NCBI RefSeq assembly: GCF_040222815.1
Contig: NZ_JAVKCH010000048.1
Coordinates: 62,001-126,000 of the forward strand
DNA: 64,000 nt
Direction of reading: 5' to 3'
DNA from: Imperialibacter sp040222815
GTDB taxonomy: Bacteria; Bacteroidota; Bacteroidia; Cytophagales; Cyclobacteriaceae
The translations under genes and the position numbers were made by a program. Under the pieces are notes generated by a model. It did not search any database, had not been told where the DNA came from, and was given only the letters and a program-made list of their open reading frames with translations. Below, in pieces: positions 15,899 through 25,189 of the stretch (its first letter is position 1; every line of letters starts with the position of its first letter).

Positions 15899-17332
15899 AT
15901 GACTTTGCAGTCTGTATCCGAGAAGCAAATCATAGAACGCCTTAAGTTTGAGAACCCGTGGTGGGTTACCGGGGCGATCGAGGATTTCTATAACGAGATG
16001 CCCAGAAGGCTGTATTTCGGCCTGTTCAAAACGCTGGCATACGAAACCGAGGTGCGCAGGGCCCTGATATTGATGGGGCCACGGCGGGTGGGTAAAACAG
16101 TCATGCTGTATCATACCGTGCAGGATTTGATTGCTTCAGGTGTTCCCGCCAATAAGATCATCTTTGTTACTGTGGAAAGCCCTGTCTATCTGAATGTAGG
16201 GCTGGAGCAAATGCTGCGGTACGCCATGACGGCAGCTGGCCAGGAGGAGCTGTCTGGTCTTTATGTGTTCTTTGATGAGATTCAATACCTGAAAAACTGG
16301 GAGGTACACCTCAAGTCGCTGGTCGATAGCTACAGGGCATGCAAGTTCATAGCGTCGGGTTCAGCGGCAGCGGCATTAAAGTACAAGAGCCTTGAAAGTG
16401 GTGCCGGACGCTTCACCGACTTTCTGCTTCCGCCGCTCACCTTCAACGAGTACATCCATTTGAAAGGGCTGGAGAATTTAATAAGACCTTCAAAAGTAGA
16501 CTGGCGTGGGGCTGATATCGATTTCTATTCCACCACCCATATTGAGGAGCTCAATAGACATTTTATTGACTACATGAATTTTGGAGGCTATCCGGAAGTC
16601 ATTTTTTCGGAGAAGATTCAAGCCAATCCGGGTCGGTTTATCAGGCAGGATGTGATCGACAAGGTGCTGCTGAGGGATTTACCGAGTTTGTATGGCATTC
16701 GGGATGTGCAGGAGTTGAATTCGCTGTTTACCACCATTGCGTACAATACTGGCAACGAGTTTTCGCTGGAGACGCTGAGCAAAGAATCGGGAGGTGTGAA
16801 AAAGCAGACGATCAAGACCTATGTCGAGTATTTGGAGTCTGCATTTTTGATCAAGACGGTCAAAAGAGTAGGCCAGGATGCCAAGCGGTTTCAGCGGGAT
16901 AACTTTTTTAAGATGTATCTCACCAACCCGTCCCTTCGGGCGGCTTTGTTTTCGCCGATGTCCGCCACTGACGATATGATTGGCAACATGGTGGAAACGG
17001 CCATCTATGCCCAATGGATGCACCGTGACTGGTTCACTCCCTGGTATGCCAGGTGGCAAAATGGGGAAGTGGATTTGGTTGCTCTGTCGGAGGCTAAGTT
17101 TGAGCCGCTTTGGGCGCTGGAGGTGAAGTGGTCGAACAGGTACTTCGAAAAGCCCAGAGCCTTAAAAAGTCTGCTGAAGTTCAGTGCCGAAAACCGCCTG
17201 AAACATGTGTTGGTGACCACCATCGACAAAGAGGGGAGCAAAGAAATTGATGGAGTTAATTTGCACTATTTTCCGGCAGCCACCTATGCTTATACCGTTG
17301 GGAAGAATACTTTGAAAATGAAGGGCGGGTAA
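15899..17332 (+). CDS. AAA ATPase with DUF4143 (AAA_14 family)
   Basis: A 477-residue ATP-binding protein of the AAA_14/DUF4143 group. Walker A is GPRRVGKT (60-67), Walker B is LYVFFDEIQYLKNWE with Asp126 and Glu127, and a sensor-like FIASGSAAAALK follows. The middle holds DVIDKVLLRDLPSLYGI, and the C-terminus resembles a PD-(D/E)XK-like fold with GEVDLVAL and ALEVKWSNRY. The cellular role of the family is not known. These genes are highly mobile and multicopy in Bacteroidota. It is the only plus-strand gene in the island and lies between repeat copies D and E. Confidence 0.92.
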   Translation: MTLQSVSEKQIIERLKFENPWWVTGAIEDFYNEMPRRLYFGLFKTLAYETEVRRALILMGPRRVGKTVMLYHTVQDLIASGVPANKIIFVTVESPVYLNVGLEQMLRYAMTAAGQEELSGLYVFFDEIQYLKNWEVHLKSLVDSYRACKFIASGSAAAALKYKSLESGAGRFTDFLLPPLTFNEYIHLKGLENLIRPSKVDWRGADIDFYSTTHIEELNRHFIDYMNFGGYPEVIFSEKIQANPGRFIRQDVIDKVLLRDLPSLYGIRDVQELNSLFTTIAYNTGNEFSLETLSKESGGVKKQTIKTYVEYLESAFLIKTVKRVGQDAKRFQRDNFFKMYLTNPSLRAALFSPMSATDDMIGNMVETAIYAQWMHRDWFTPWYARWQNGEVDLVALSEAKFEPLWALEVKWSNRYFEKPRALKSLLKFSAENRLKHVLVTTIDKEGSKEIDGVNLHYFPAATYAYTVGKNTLKMKGG

Positions 17333-17377
17333 AAACTAGCGCTCGGGGATTTGAAGCGCCACGAGGGGATTCCAACC

Positions 17378-17446
17378 TGGCTGGAGCGTTTTATCCGGTT
17401 CACAGAACCTATGATCGACCTTCGGCGTTGAAATCTCGAAGAGCCG
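17378..17446. repeat. Dispersed hairpin repeat, copy E
   Basis: The core is GGTTC-ACA-GAACC at 17397-17409, differing from copies C and D by a matched pair of changes that keeps the stem. It is followed by TATGATCGACCTTCGGCG and TTGAAATCTCGAAGAGCC. The copy lies between the convergent 3' ends of the DUF4143 ATPase and the RibD-like reductase and could also act as a terminator region. Confidence 0.65.
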
Positions 17447-17453
17447 AGGTGTG

Positions 17454-18008
17454 TTAGTTTCTCCTCACCTCATACCACAGCTCTACCATGCCATTCTTGT
17501 AGGCAGTCACATCCTTGAGGTGCAGGGGCTGCTCCACGCCGATAGAATCAAAAAACAGCAGCCCTTCTCCCAATAGCATCGATTTGACGGTAACGATAAT
17601 TTCGTCGACCAGCCTGGCCCGGAGGAAGTCTTTGGCAACAGTAGTGCCACCCACTACCCAAATGTTTTTATAGCGAGGTTTCAATTGTTCAGTCACCAGC
17701 TTTTCGATATCGCCCGCATGGAATTTTACATTTACCCTTGCGGACATCATTGATCGACTGGTAAGTACTATTACCGGCTTGTTGCCATAGGGCCAGCCCA
17801 ATGCCAGGGCGTGTTCATAGGTTTTGGAGCCCATCACGTAGCAGTCGATGCCTTCGAGAAAGGTTGTGATCTGTTCGTCGGTTAGGTCGATACCCTTTTC
17901 ATACGTATCAGGCGTTTCAATCCACGACACGTCGTTGTCCTTTCTGGCAATAAAGCCATCGAGGCTGGAGACCATATGCAGCGTGACTTTGGACGGGGTG
18001 GTGGTCAT
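17454..18008 (-). CDS. RibD C-terminal/dihydrofolate reductase-like protein
   Basis: A 184-residue cytoplasmic reductase of the RibD C-terminal (DHFR-like) fold. Motifs are VTLHMVSSLDGFIARKD at the N-terminus, YVMGSKTYEHAL in the middle, and the NADPH-binding IWVVGGTTVAKDFL. It would reduce a pteridine- or pyrimidine-like substrate with NADPH; the substrate is not known for this subgroup, which is distinct from true FolA. The next upstream gene ends 6 bp before its start, so the two are likely cotranscribed. Confidence 0.88.
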   Translation of the reverse strand: MTTTPSKVTLHMVSSLDGFIARKDNDVSWIETPDTYEKGIDLTDEQITTFLEGIDCYVMGSKTYEHALALGWPYGNKPVIVLTSRSMMSARVNVKFHAGDIEKLVTEQLKPRYKNIWVVGGTTVAKDFLRARLVDEIIVTVKSMLLGEGLLFFDSIGVEQPLHLKDVTAYKNGMVELWYEVRRN

Positions 18009-18014
18009 TACTTT

Positions 18015-18650
18015 CTATTTGGCCTTTAGCCGTATCACATAAATGGAGTCGGTGGAGAAAATATGAATACTGTTCCCGCTTAGGGTAAAGCCAGCATTAA
18101 AAAGCTCTTCAGCACTCATCATGCTGAGCGAATCGACGGTTTCCTGATCAAGTTTGCCATCGTACATATAGGGAAGGCCATTGCTTAGCTGGCGAGACTT
18201 AGTCAAAACTGTGGAGGATTTCGCTTGCATCGTCCGCTTCATGTCATGGGTGGTTGTGAGCAGCTTGGTGAGCCTGAGTGAGGTGCTGCTCAGTTCGGTC
18301 AGCGAAAAGATTCCCCCGAAGTTAAGCTTGTCCTGGTCTGCTTTGTCATCAAACGTATGTTCGATGTACTTGTCGTCAATCACTTTCCAGCAGCCGAAGG
18401 ATCCATTGTAGAAAAACTTTCCGTTGGGGTAGTAGCACAGCGAAACATTCATGGGACTGGAAAGGGTATGGCCTTTGTTCTCAGTCGCATCCTCAAATAC
18501 CCGCCAATAGCCACCGGTCAACGTAGCTAAAGCCTGATCGTTGAGTACGATGGCGTTAGGGTTACTGAGTTCAAAGCTTTTGGGTTGTGCGATTGCGATA
18601 TTAAGCAGCAGACAGAAAGCAGGGGTGAGTAGGTTGGTGATTGTTTTCAT
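18015..18650 (-). CDS. Secreted protein of unknown function (lipocalin-like size)
   Basis: A 211-residue protein with a signal peptide ending near IAIAQP (residue 22). The mature part has short strands such as TGGYWRVFEDA, LCYYPNGKFFYNGSFGCWKVID and KYIEHTFDD. This suggests a small beta-barrel like the lipocalin-type DUFs of Bacteroidota. I do not recognise a specific family. It lies 6 bp upstream of the RibD-like gene and downstream of the phosphatase gene on the same strand. Confidence 0.7.
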   Translation of the reverse strand: MKTITNLLTPAFCLLLNIAIAQPKSFELSNPNAIVLNDQALATLTGGYWRVFEDATENKGHTLSSPMNVSLCYYPNGKFFYNGSFGCWKVIDDKYIEHTFDDKADQDKLNFGGIFSLTELSSTSLRLTKLLTTTHDMKRTMQAKSSTVLTKSRQLSNGLPYMYDGKLDQETVDSLSMMSAEELFNAGFTLSGNSIHIFSTDSIYVIRLKAK

Positions 18651-18789
18651 GTTCCTCTGGTTTGGCAGTAATCGTTAACTAGTATTTGTAACAATATCAT
18701 TGTAAGAGTAGGGTTATCTAAAATAACAATATTTTAGTCTTTTCCACGGTTTCTGCCGCAAATTGTGACTTCCGGGGAGAGTTTCTCAG

Positions 18790-20271
18790 TCATTTATTAG
18801 AACCAATTACTTCCTCATGTACTACCTTCCCATCAACATCGTGATGGGTAAACTTGATGAGGGGAATGCCCGCTTCCCGGTAGACCTGGGTGGTGAGAAA
18901 GCCTCCTTTTACTCGTAGAAATTTATGTTCTGGCTTCAAGTCATCCTGATCCCATCCTTGTGCGTGCGAATCGCTGGTAGGCCCCTGGCTAAACTCCCAA
19001 AGACCTGTTTTGGAGTCTGCTGACACATATTGCCAATGCCGGTCGCCATTGATGACAAGCACTTGCTGATCGGCTAAATATTGGCGAAGCCATTCTCCTT
19101 CCGTCTGAAAGGACTGATTGGAATGGTTGTCAATTTTGCCTTGTGCCCGATCAGGCCCAACAATAGGGATGGGGGAGACGAGTACTTTAAAAGTAGCATC
19201 TGATGCCTCAACTGACTCCTTGAACCAATCGATTTGTGCTTGCCCCCAAATCGTTTTGTCTTTTCCATCAGGAGCCTTATTGTCGCTGCGAAACTCCCGT
19301 ACCTCGACCATCCAAACTTGAAGGTCTTTGCCCCAGCGTACGGTTCGGTAGGGCTTGCCTGATATAGGCACTTGCTCCCTCCAAATTAGTAAGCCGTCGT
19401 CGAATGTCAGCTCACCGAAAGGGTCAGAGAAAGGAGTGGCGTCGTCTTTAAGCAAGTCATGATCATCTTTTTGCAAATACAACGGTATGTGCTCGAAAAA
19501 TTCCTTCAGCGATGGCCATGAGTTCATGGCGTGCCACTTGTGCCTGGCCAGTTCGATGGTGGTGGCCATGGGGCCTGGTTTGTCGTAGTACACATAGTCG
19601 CCGGTCTGGCAATGAAAAGCAGGGTGCAACTTCAGCATGCTATCGTAGATTTTGAAACCACGCAACGCATCGTCAAACGACCAGTAATACTGACAGGTGG
19701 AAGAGGTAAAAAGCACAGGCACTATGTCGTCGTCGGCGGGCGCTGTGGTGAAGAAACTCGTTAGGGCAGTAACGGGCGACCCTTCGTCTTTTCTGCCCTG
19801 AACCAATAGCGAATAAGTCGTATTTGATTGCAGGCCTGTGAACTCCCGCTTAGCAGTAAAGTCTTTGTAAGCCGAAACATAGATCCAATCGCTATCAATT
19901 GTCGATCCATTTGCAGTCAGGCTAATTTTCACCTCCCCGAAGGCACCTTCAACAGCACCCTCCATTTTACTGATGGGCATGTTTTCGTCGAAGTTGAGAG
20001 GACTTTTGAAGGGCGGCTCTTTCTGTTTGTGATAAACAGCTACAGGCTTTGGACTGCCGCAGAGCCTTGTCCAAATAACGACCGACGAGGCGGTGGCTTC
20101 ACCCATCTTGAAGCCGGTTGTAAAATAAACTGAGTCGGAGCTCTGTTGGGCGACTGAGCTGAAGCAGAGAAACAAAGCTGCAAATGAAAGGGTCGACCGG
20201 ATTTTGTTTGTGTAGTTCAAATGGACAAATGAATGGTAGTGATCATTCAATATACAGTATTGTTCAATCAA
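18790..20271 (-). CDS. PhoD-like alkaline phosphatase (metallophosphatase)
   Basis: A 493-residue exported phosphatase or phosphodiesterase of the PhoD family. An N-terminal Fn3-like domain (GFKMGEATASSVVIWTRLCG) precedes the metallophosphatase core, with TGDYVYYDKPGP, KDDHDLLKDD and VINGDRHWQYVS supplying Asp, Asn and His metal ligands. The ATG at 20271 gives an unusually long N-region before the hydrophobic stretch STLSFAALFLCFSSVAQQ. An in-frame TTG at 20221 gives a normal signal peptide and may be the true start. It should release phosphate from organic phosphates outside the cytoplasm. Confidence 0.88.
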   Translation of the reverse strand: MIEQYCILNDHYHSFVHLNYTNKIRSTLSFAALFLCFSSVAQQSSDSVYFTTGFKMGEATASSVVIWTRLCGSPKPVAVYHKQKEPPFKSPLNFDENMPISKMEGAVEGAFGEVKISLTANGSTIDSDWIYVSAYKDFTAKREFTGLQSNTTYSLLVQGRKDEGSPVTALTSFFTTAPADDDIVPVLFTSSTCQYYWSFDDALRGFKIYDSMLKLHPAFHCQTGDYVYYDKPGPMATTIELARHKWHAMNSWPSLKEFFEHIPLYLQKDDHDLLKDDATPFSDPFGELTFDDGLLIWREQVPISGKPYRTVRWGKDLQVWMVEVREFRSDNKAPDGKDKTIWGQAQIDWFKESVEASDATFKVLVSPIPIVGPDRAQGKIDNHSNQSFQTEGEWLRQYLADQQVLVINGDRHWQYVSADSKTGLWEFSQGPTSDSHAQGWDQDDLKPEHKFLRVKGGFLTTQVYREAGIPLIKFTHHDVDGKVVHEEVIGSNK

Positions 20272-20554
20272 AGTAACTCTGAGGATGTTCGGAAAAGCCT
20301 GGTGAAAACAGAAAAGGGGTCAAGCAATGAATCTGCGGCTTAAAGCTCAAAACCAACGTTATTCCGTTCAGCATTGGTGGAAAATAAAGAAGCAAAACTG
20401 GTTCAATGCACCCCGCCCGGCCGGGGTAGGTTTGGATGTTTTGCTCCTTTATGTAGAAAGTTACTCTTGTTATAAAAATCAGTCCCCCAAAAGTACCGAC
20501 TGATCCCGGAAAAGCCAGGCGAGCACCTGATCTTTCAAATGTTCGAAACGGTTG
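20272..20554. other. Intergenic stretch, no gene seen
   Basis: About 280 bp between the PhoD-like gene and the terminator of the M16 protease gene. A GC-rich CCCGGCCGGG palindrome lies near 20417, without a T tract. No ORF of credible composition was found on either strand. Confidence 0.5.
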
Positions 20555-20586
20555 TAAAAGAAAAGCCATTCTTGCGAATGGCCTTT
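20555..20586 (-). terminator. Rho-independent terminator of the M16 protease gene
   Basis: On the minus strand a stem GCCATTC/GAATGGC with a four-base loop (20565-20582) is followed by TTTTCTTTT. It lies about 25 bp past the stop of the protease gene. Confidence 0.75.
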
Positions 20587-20609
20587 CAATTCGTATCAGA
20601 AGAGCTGTT

Positions 20610-23471
20610 TTACTTATCTACTTTAATGGAGTTTTTGTCAATCACCTCTCCTTTGGCATCCAACTCTACCACCTCGTAGCCTAGCTGCTGTAGCTTTTCC
20701 CGGTTGGTGGCGCCGTCACCCACCACCAGGATATAGATGCTGTCGTCGTCGAGGTACTTCTTAGCCAACTTGTTGATCTCATCTTTCGAAATGGTATTTA
20801 TGATCTTGGTTTGCTGGTCAACGTAGCTTTTGTCGAGGTTGTAATGAGCGATTGTCCGCAGGAAACCTGCTTTCTGCCCAGGCGTTTCATAGCTTCTGGC
20901 ATCCCGCTGACCAACTGAATTTCTCATAAAGGCAAGCTCGTCGTCAGTAATGCCTTTTTCACGGTAGTCTGTGATCTCTTTCATAAATTCCACCACTGCA
21001 CTATCCGTAGCTGTTGCCAGCACGCCCGCATAGGCCTGATAGGGCCCCGGGTCTTCCGTCGAACTGAAATAGGCGCCAGCGCCATACGTCCAACCTTTGT
21101 CCTCTCTCAGGTTTAGGTTGATGCGGCTATTGAAAGCGCCACCCAGCGGATAGTTCATCAGATACGACTTAAAGTAGTCGCCCGTGGCATCATATTTCAG
21201 GTCGGTCATGTAGCCTACACGAATCTGCGATTGCGGTGCATTGGGCTTGTCAACCAGATAAATCTTGGTTTTGTCGCCTGACTTGGCAGGAGGCAGGGTG
21301 GGTAGCACCACTTTTTTATTGGGCCAGCTTTTCAGGAAACCTAGTTTTGGCAGAACCTCCTTTTGATCAACATCTCCCACAATCACCAGCTCCCCCAGGT
21401 TGGGAGAGTAGTACTTGTCGTAGAAAGCCTTTACGTCGTCGAGAGTTATATTGGCCACAGTTTCCTCAATGCCGGACGTGGGCACCGAATAGATGTGCTC
21501 ATCGCCATACAATAGCCGATCAAATACCTGTCCGGCAATAGCCGATGGATCTTGCTGGCTGGCCTTGATGCCTTCCATTTGCTGCTTGATTACCCTGTCA
21601 AAGTCGACTTGCTGGAAGCCTGGTCGCAGGAGTTTTTCTTCGGCAAGCTGAAGCGTTTTGTCGAGATTCTTCTTCAGTGTGTTAATGCTCACCACCGTCG
21701 AGGTTCTGTTGGCGTAGATATTAATGCTGCTACCTATCTTCCTCAACTCTTCCTGCATGGCTTCGGCTGAATAGTTTTGCGTTGACTCATCCATCATGGA
21801 AGCCGTGATCTGAGCCAACCCGCTTTTCTTGGGGTCGGCCGCATCGAACTTGTGGCCACCTACCAGCGTCAACTGAATAGCAACGGTAGGAATCTCATTG
21901 CTTTTTGTTCCAATCACCTTAATGCCATTGTCGAATTTGGTTTCCCAAAACTCAGGCACTTTTACAAGCGGGCTCGGACCGGAAAGTGGCCTTTTGCTTC
22001 TGTCGAAAGGCTCGTTGGTGGGTTTCTTATAAGTAAGGCCGGTGTAGTCCGTTTTTGGAAATGCGCTGACGCCACTTGTTGGCTTCTCAAAGTTGTCGGG
22101 CTTGGCGGGGGCCGTTTCTGCATTGGGCAGATAACTGAGGATAACGCCGGGCTTGTTGTAGATATACTTATTGAACACCCGCATCACGTCGTCAGCTGTA
22201 ATGTCGAGGTAGCGCTGCAGGTCTTTTTTTATCAGGTTGGGGTTGCCGAATGCATACTGGTATCTGGACAGCTGTGATACTTTGCCGCTCACACTGGCCA
22301 GCCCGTTGATGGTATTCGATTCCTGGTTGGCTTTGAATTTCTTCAGGTCGTCTTCGCTCACACCATTTTTGGCGAATTCGTCCAGTATCTGGCGCATGGC
22401 TGTTTCGAAGTCAGAAAGAGTCTGCCCGGGATAGGGCAGCACAAACATGGTAAACTCGCCTGAAAGCTCCGCCGCCGGGTGAAACACGGAGGCCTGAATG
22501 GCTTTCTGGGTTAATACAAATTTTTTGAAGAAGTAAGAGCTTTGACCAGTTCCTAAAATCTCGGAGAGGCAATCAAGCGCTGCTTCATCAGGGTGCATAT
22601 TGGGTACGGTAGGGTAGGTGAACATCAACGCCGGGAAGCGGATGTTGTTGTCGATATGCGAGATATAGCGGTCGGCAGGAATCACCGGGGCGTCCAGCTT
22701 CATTTTTGCTACTTCCGGTCCTCTCGGAATGCTTCCAAAATACTTTTCAACAAGGGTGATTACCTTTTTCGGGTCAACATCGCCACCAACAGTCAGCGAG
22801 GCGTTATTAGGGCCATACCACCGCAAGAAGAAGTTCTTCAGGTCTTCCAGATTAGCCCTGTCGAGGTCCTCCAATAGTCCGATAGTCGACCAGGAGTATG
22901 GGTGACCATATGGATATACTGCAGCAATGGTCGTTTCGTTCCACATGCCGTAGGGTGCATTGAGTACCCCCTGACCTTTTTCGTTTTTCACGGTCGCTCG
23001 TTGAACTTCGAATTTTTTCGTCGTTACAGCGTCGAGGAAAAAGCCCATCCTGTCGGCCTCAAGCCAAAGCATGGTTTCGAGCTGGTTGCTGGGTGCGGTC
23101 TCAAAATAGTTGGTGCGGTCACGGTTGGTAGTTCCATTCAATGTGCCACCCGATTCGGTCACAATCTTGAAATGTTCTTCATCGGCAACATTGTCGGAGC
23201 CCTGGAACATCATGTGTTCGAAAAAGTGTGCAAAGCCAGATTTGTTGAGTTCCTCCCGGGCAGAGCCCACGTGGTAGGTGACGTCGACATGCACCAGCGG
23301 ATCGGAATGATCTTCGTGAATGATTAGTGTCAGGCCGTTGGCCAGTTCGTATTTTTCATAAGGAATCACCAGCTCATCACCGGTTTTTGTCACCTTTTCG
23401 ATGAGCTTGGTTTGCGCTTGGGAAGTGAATCCCAGCGAAATGGCAAGACAGAGAAGTAGCAGTTTTTTCAT
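20610..23471 (-). CDS. M16 family zinc metalloprotease (two-repeat, secreted)
   Basis: A 953-residue exported peptidase of the M16 (pitrilysin/insulinase) family. I chose MKKLLLLCLA at 23471 because it begins the signal peptide (ends near TSQAQT); an ATG three codons earlier is possible. The inverted zinc motif HFFEH (82-86), in GFAHFFEHMMFQG, gives catalytic Glu85. The second half (from about 490) repeats the fold without the motif, as in two-domain M16 proteins. These enzymes degrade peptides in a closed chamber, probably in the periplasm. A terminator follows directly, so the gene is likely transcribed alone. Confidence 0.93.
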   Translation of the reverse strand: MKKLLLLCLAISLGFTSQAQTKLIEKVTKTGDELVIPYEKYELANGLTLIIHEDHSDPLVHVDVTYHVGSAREELNKSGFAHFFEHMMFQGSDNVADEEHFKIVTESGGTLNGTTNRDRTNYFETAPSNQLETMLWLEADRMGFFLDAVTTKKFEVQRATVKNEKGQGVLNAPYGMWNETTIAAVYPYGHPYSWSTIGLLEDLDRANLEDLKNFFLRWYGPNNASLTVGGDVDPKKVITLVEKYFGSIPRGPEVAKMKLDAPVIPADRYISHIDNNIRFPALMFTYPTVPNMHPDEAALDCLSEILGTGQSSYFFKKFVLTQKAIQASVFHPAAELSGEFTMFVLPYPGQTLSDFETAMRQILDEFAKNGVSEDDLKKFKANQESNTINGLASVSGKVSQLSRYQYAFGNPNLIKKDLQRYLDITADDVMRVFNKYIYNKPGVILSYLPNAETAPAKPDNFEKPTSGVSAFPKTDYTGLTYKKPTNEPFDRSKRPLSGPSPLVKVPEFWETKFDNGIKVIGTKSNEIPTVAIQLTLVGGHKFDAADPKKSGLAQITASMMDESTQNYSAEAMQEELRKIGSSINIYANRTSTVVSINTLKKNLDKTLQLAEEKLLRPGFQQVDFDRVIKQQMEGIKASQQDPSAIAGQVFDRLLYGDEHIYSVPTSGIEETVANITLDDVKAFYDKYYSPNLGELVIVGDVDQKEVLPKLGFLKSWPNKKVVLPTLPPAKSGDKTKIYLVDKPNAPQSQIRVGYMTDLKYDATGDYFKSYLMNYPLGGAFNSRINLNLREDKGWTYGAGAYFSSTEDPGPYQAYAGVLATATDSAVVEFMKEITDYREKGITDDELAFMRNSVGQRDARSYETPGQKAGFLRTIAHYNLDKSYVDQQTKIINTISKDEINKLAKKYLDDDSIYILVVGDGATNREKLQQLGYEVVELDAKGEVIDKNSIKVDK

Positions 23472-23660
23472 TCGGAGCATAGATTAATTAAAAAGTAGTA
23501 TTGAGTCTTTAACGTTTGGTTACTGAAAAGTAGTGTTGCGGATATAATTTAGTACAAAAGGGTGGTTCTAATAAGTTTTCGAGAGCAAAATAACCTGAAT
23601 CAGGCTTTTATTGGACTTTATGCATATATTTTCTCTCTGAGAAGGTAGACTTTGATCCGA

Positions 23661-24827
23661 TCAAGCAATGTGGTGGTTGATGGAGGTGGGTTCCACGCTT
23701 CTATCAATACCTTCATTTAAAACCAACAGGTAATTCGTACTCCTGCCCCCGCCTGCTGCTTTTTGAAGTATCTGTTTTGCCAGCAAATCTTGTATGTCAC
23801 GCAGCGCCGTGTCAGCGGAACACCCGGTTATCTTGGCCCACTTCGAAGTGGTGAGGTTGCCTTCGAAGCCGTCCAGTAGTTTGTCGAGCATGAGCTTCTG
23901 ACGTTCGTTGTCTATCAAGAGTGCGTTCTTGCTCCAAAAGGTGTGCTTGAATATCACTGCATCCAGCACATCATAAGATGCATTGAGAGCGTTGAGCAGA
24001 CAGTTCAGGAACCAGTCGAGCCAGTGGGTGATGTCTACGTCTCCCTGCTGGGTTTTTTCCAGTATGTCGTAATATGCTTTTCGCTCCTTCCTTATTTGCG
24101 CCGACATACTGTAGAACCTTTGGGGCATGCCGTCGGCCCTGGCGAGTAGCATATCAGCTATTGCTCGGGCTATTCTGCCGTTCCCGTCTTCGAAAGGGTG
24201 GATAGTAACGAACCATAAGTGGGCTATGGCTGCTTTTATGACCATGTCGTTGCTGTCATTTTCGTTGAGCCAGAGCAGGAATCTTTCCATTTCATCATCC
24301 ACTTGTTTAGCCGGTGGCGCTTCAAAATGCACCTTTTCTTTGCCCAGCGCACCTGACACCACCTGCATAGGCCCGGTGGAATCATCCCGCCAGTTTCCCA
24401 CGAGCACTTTGTACATGCCGCTTCTACCAGTGGGAAACAGGGAGCTGTGCCATGCAAATAACCTCTCTTTTGTCAAAGGGGAGTTGTATTGTTGGGTGGC
24501 GTCCAGCATCATGTCGACGACGCCGTCCACATCCCTGTCCGAGGGAATCAGCCCGGATATGTCCAGACCCAAACGACGAGCCACGGAAGAACGTACCTGC
24601 TGTGGGTTTAGCACCTGGCCTTCTATTTCTGTTGATTTCAATACATCGAGTGTGAGCGTTTCCAGCACGGCTTCGTTTTGCAGCACAAACCCAAGAGATT
24701 CCATTTTGCCTACCAGTTTTCCTTGTAAATGGCGCACTTTACCCAATAGGGGAGTTAGCTGATCCTGCTTCCATGCAAACGCTGGCCAGCTCGCTTTCTG
24801 ATAGATATATGGTAATAATCTCCGCAT
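23661..24827 (-). CDS. Fic family AMPylator with DUF4172 and C-terminal winged helix
   Basis: A 388-residue Fic enzyme that would transfer AMP or a related group to a protein hydroxyl. The N-terminus (IYQKASWPAFAW) is DUF4172-like. An inhibitory helix motif STEIEG (65-70) fits the S/T-xxx-E-G form that blocks ATP binding (class II). The catalytic motif HPFEDGNGR is at 210-218, with His210 as base. The C-terminus from about 345 has a winged-helix pattern (TSKWAKITGCSADTALRDIQ) and could bind DNA. The start codon at 24827 lies inside a palindrome, so it may regulate itself. The target protein is unknown. Confidence 0.92.
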   Translation of the reverse strand: MRRLLPYIYQKASWPAFAWKQDQLTPLLGKVRHLQGKLVGKMESLGFVLQNEAVLETLTLDVLKSTEIEGQVLNPQQVRSSVARRLGLDISGLIPSDRDVDGVVDMMLDATQQYNSPLTKERLFAWHSSLFPTGRSGMYKVLVGNWRDDSTGPMQVVSGALGKEKVHFEAPPAKQVDDEMERFLLWLNENDSNDMVIKAAIAHLWFVTIHPFEDGNGRIARAIADMLLARADGMPQRFYSMSAQIRKERKAYYDILEKTQQGDVDITHWLDWFLNCLLNALNASYDVLDAVIFKHTFWSKNALLIDNERQKLMLDKLLDGFEGNLTTSKWAKITGCSADTALRDIQDLLAKQILQKAAGGGRSTNYLLVLNEGIDRSVEPTSINHHIA

Positions 24828-24889
24828 ATTATGCGGTAAATATACCTGTTATTCCCCGCATTCAGAAATAATATCCGCAAAACATGCGG
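24822..24889 (-). promoter_or_regulatory. Palindromic operator sites at the fic start
   Basis: CCGCATATTATGCGG (24822-24836) overlaps the fic start codon. A related palindrome CCGCAAAACATGCGG is at 24875-24889, with a CCGCA half-site at 24856-24860. Both read CCGCA-N5-TGCGG. The placement fits autorepression, plausibly by the Fic protein's own winged helix. Confidence 0.6.
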
Positions 24890-24913
24890 TGAATGGAAGA
24901 GCTAATCGCCGCA

Positions 24914-25137
24914 CTGGTGCCCACAGCGATAGCTGGTGGCACCAGCTACAAGAGGTTCAGCCACCCGTAGCAGGAGACTACAAAAGTTTGGATCGGTCGG
25001 CGGAGGCAGTATGACCAGCCTGGCTAATACGACCTTTCTTTTCAGTAAAACAGCCGAAACTTTTGCAGTCTTTTGATGCATCGTCACTAACCAGTCGTGC
25101 CACCAACCTGGCAAGGGCCATCGTTGTGGGCACGACT
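24914..25137. repeat. Modular hairpin repeat, order P-Q
   Basis: Module P (24914-25074) has two inverted repeats, TGGTGCCCAC with GGTGGCACCA, and AGACTACAAAAGTTT with AAACTTTTGCAGTCT. Module Q (25088-25137) is an inverted repeat, AGTCGTGCC with GGGCACGACT. The same modules recur at 26079-26293 in the opposite order but the same orientation, on the other side of the DUF1801 pair. They take up most of the gap 24828-25189; no gene is seen there. Confidence 0.8.
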
Positions 25138-25189
25138 TGCGGGAGTGCTCATCTCCCCAAAAGATCGACGTGAAATAAGTTATGAAATG

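Noticed and set aside
24902..25114. Minus-strand 70-codon frame between fic and DUF1801
   Set aside because: It lies within modular hairpin repeat P-Q and its composition is that of the repeat.
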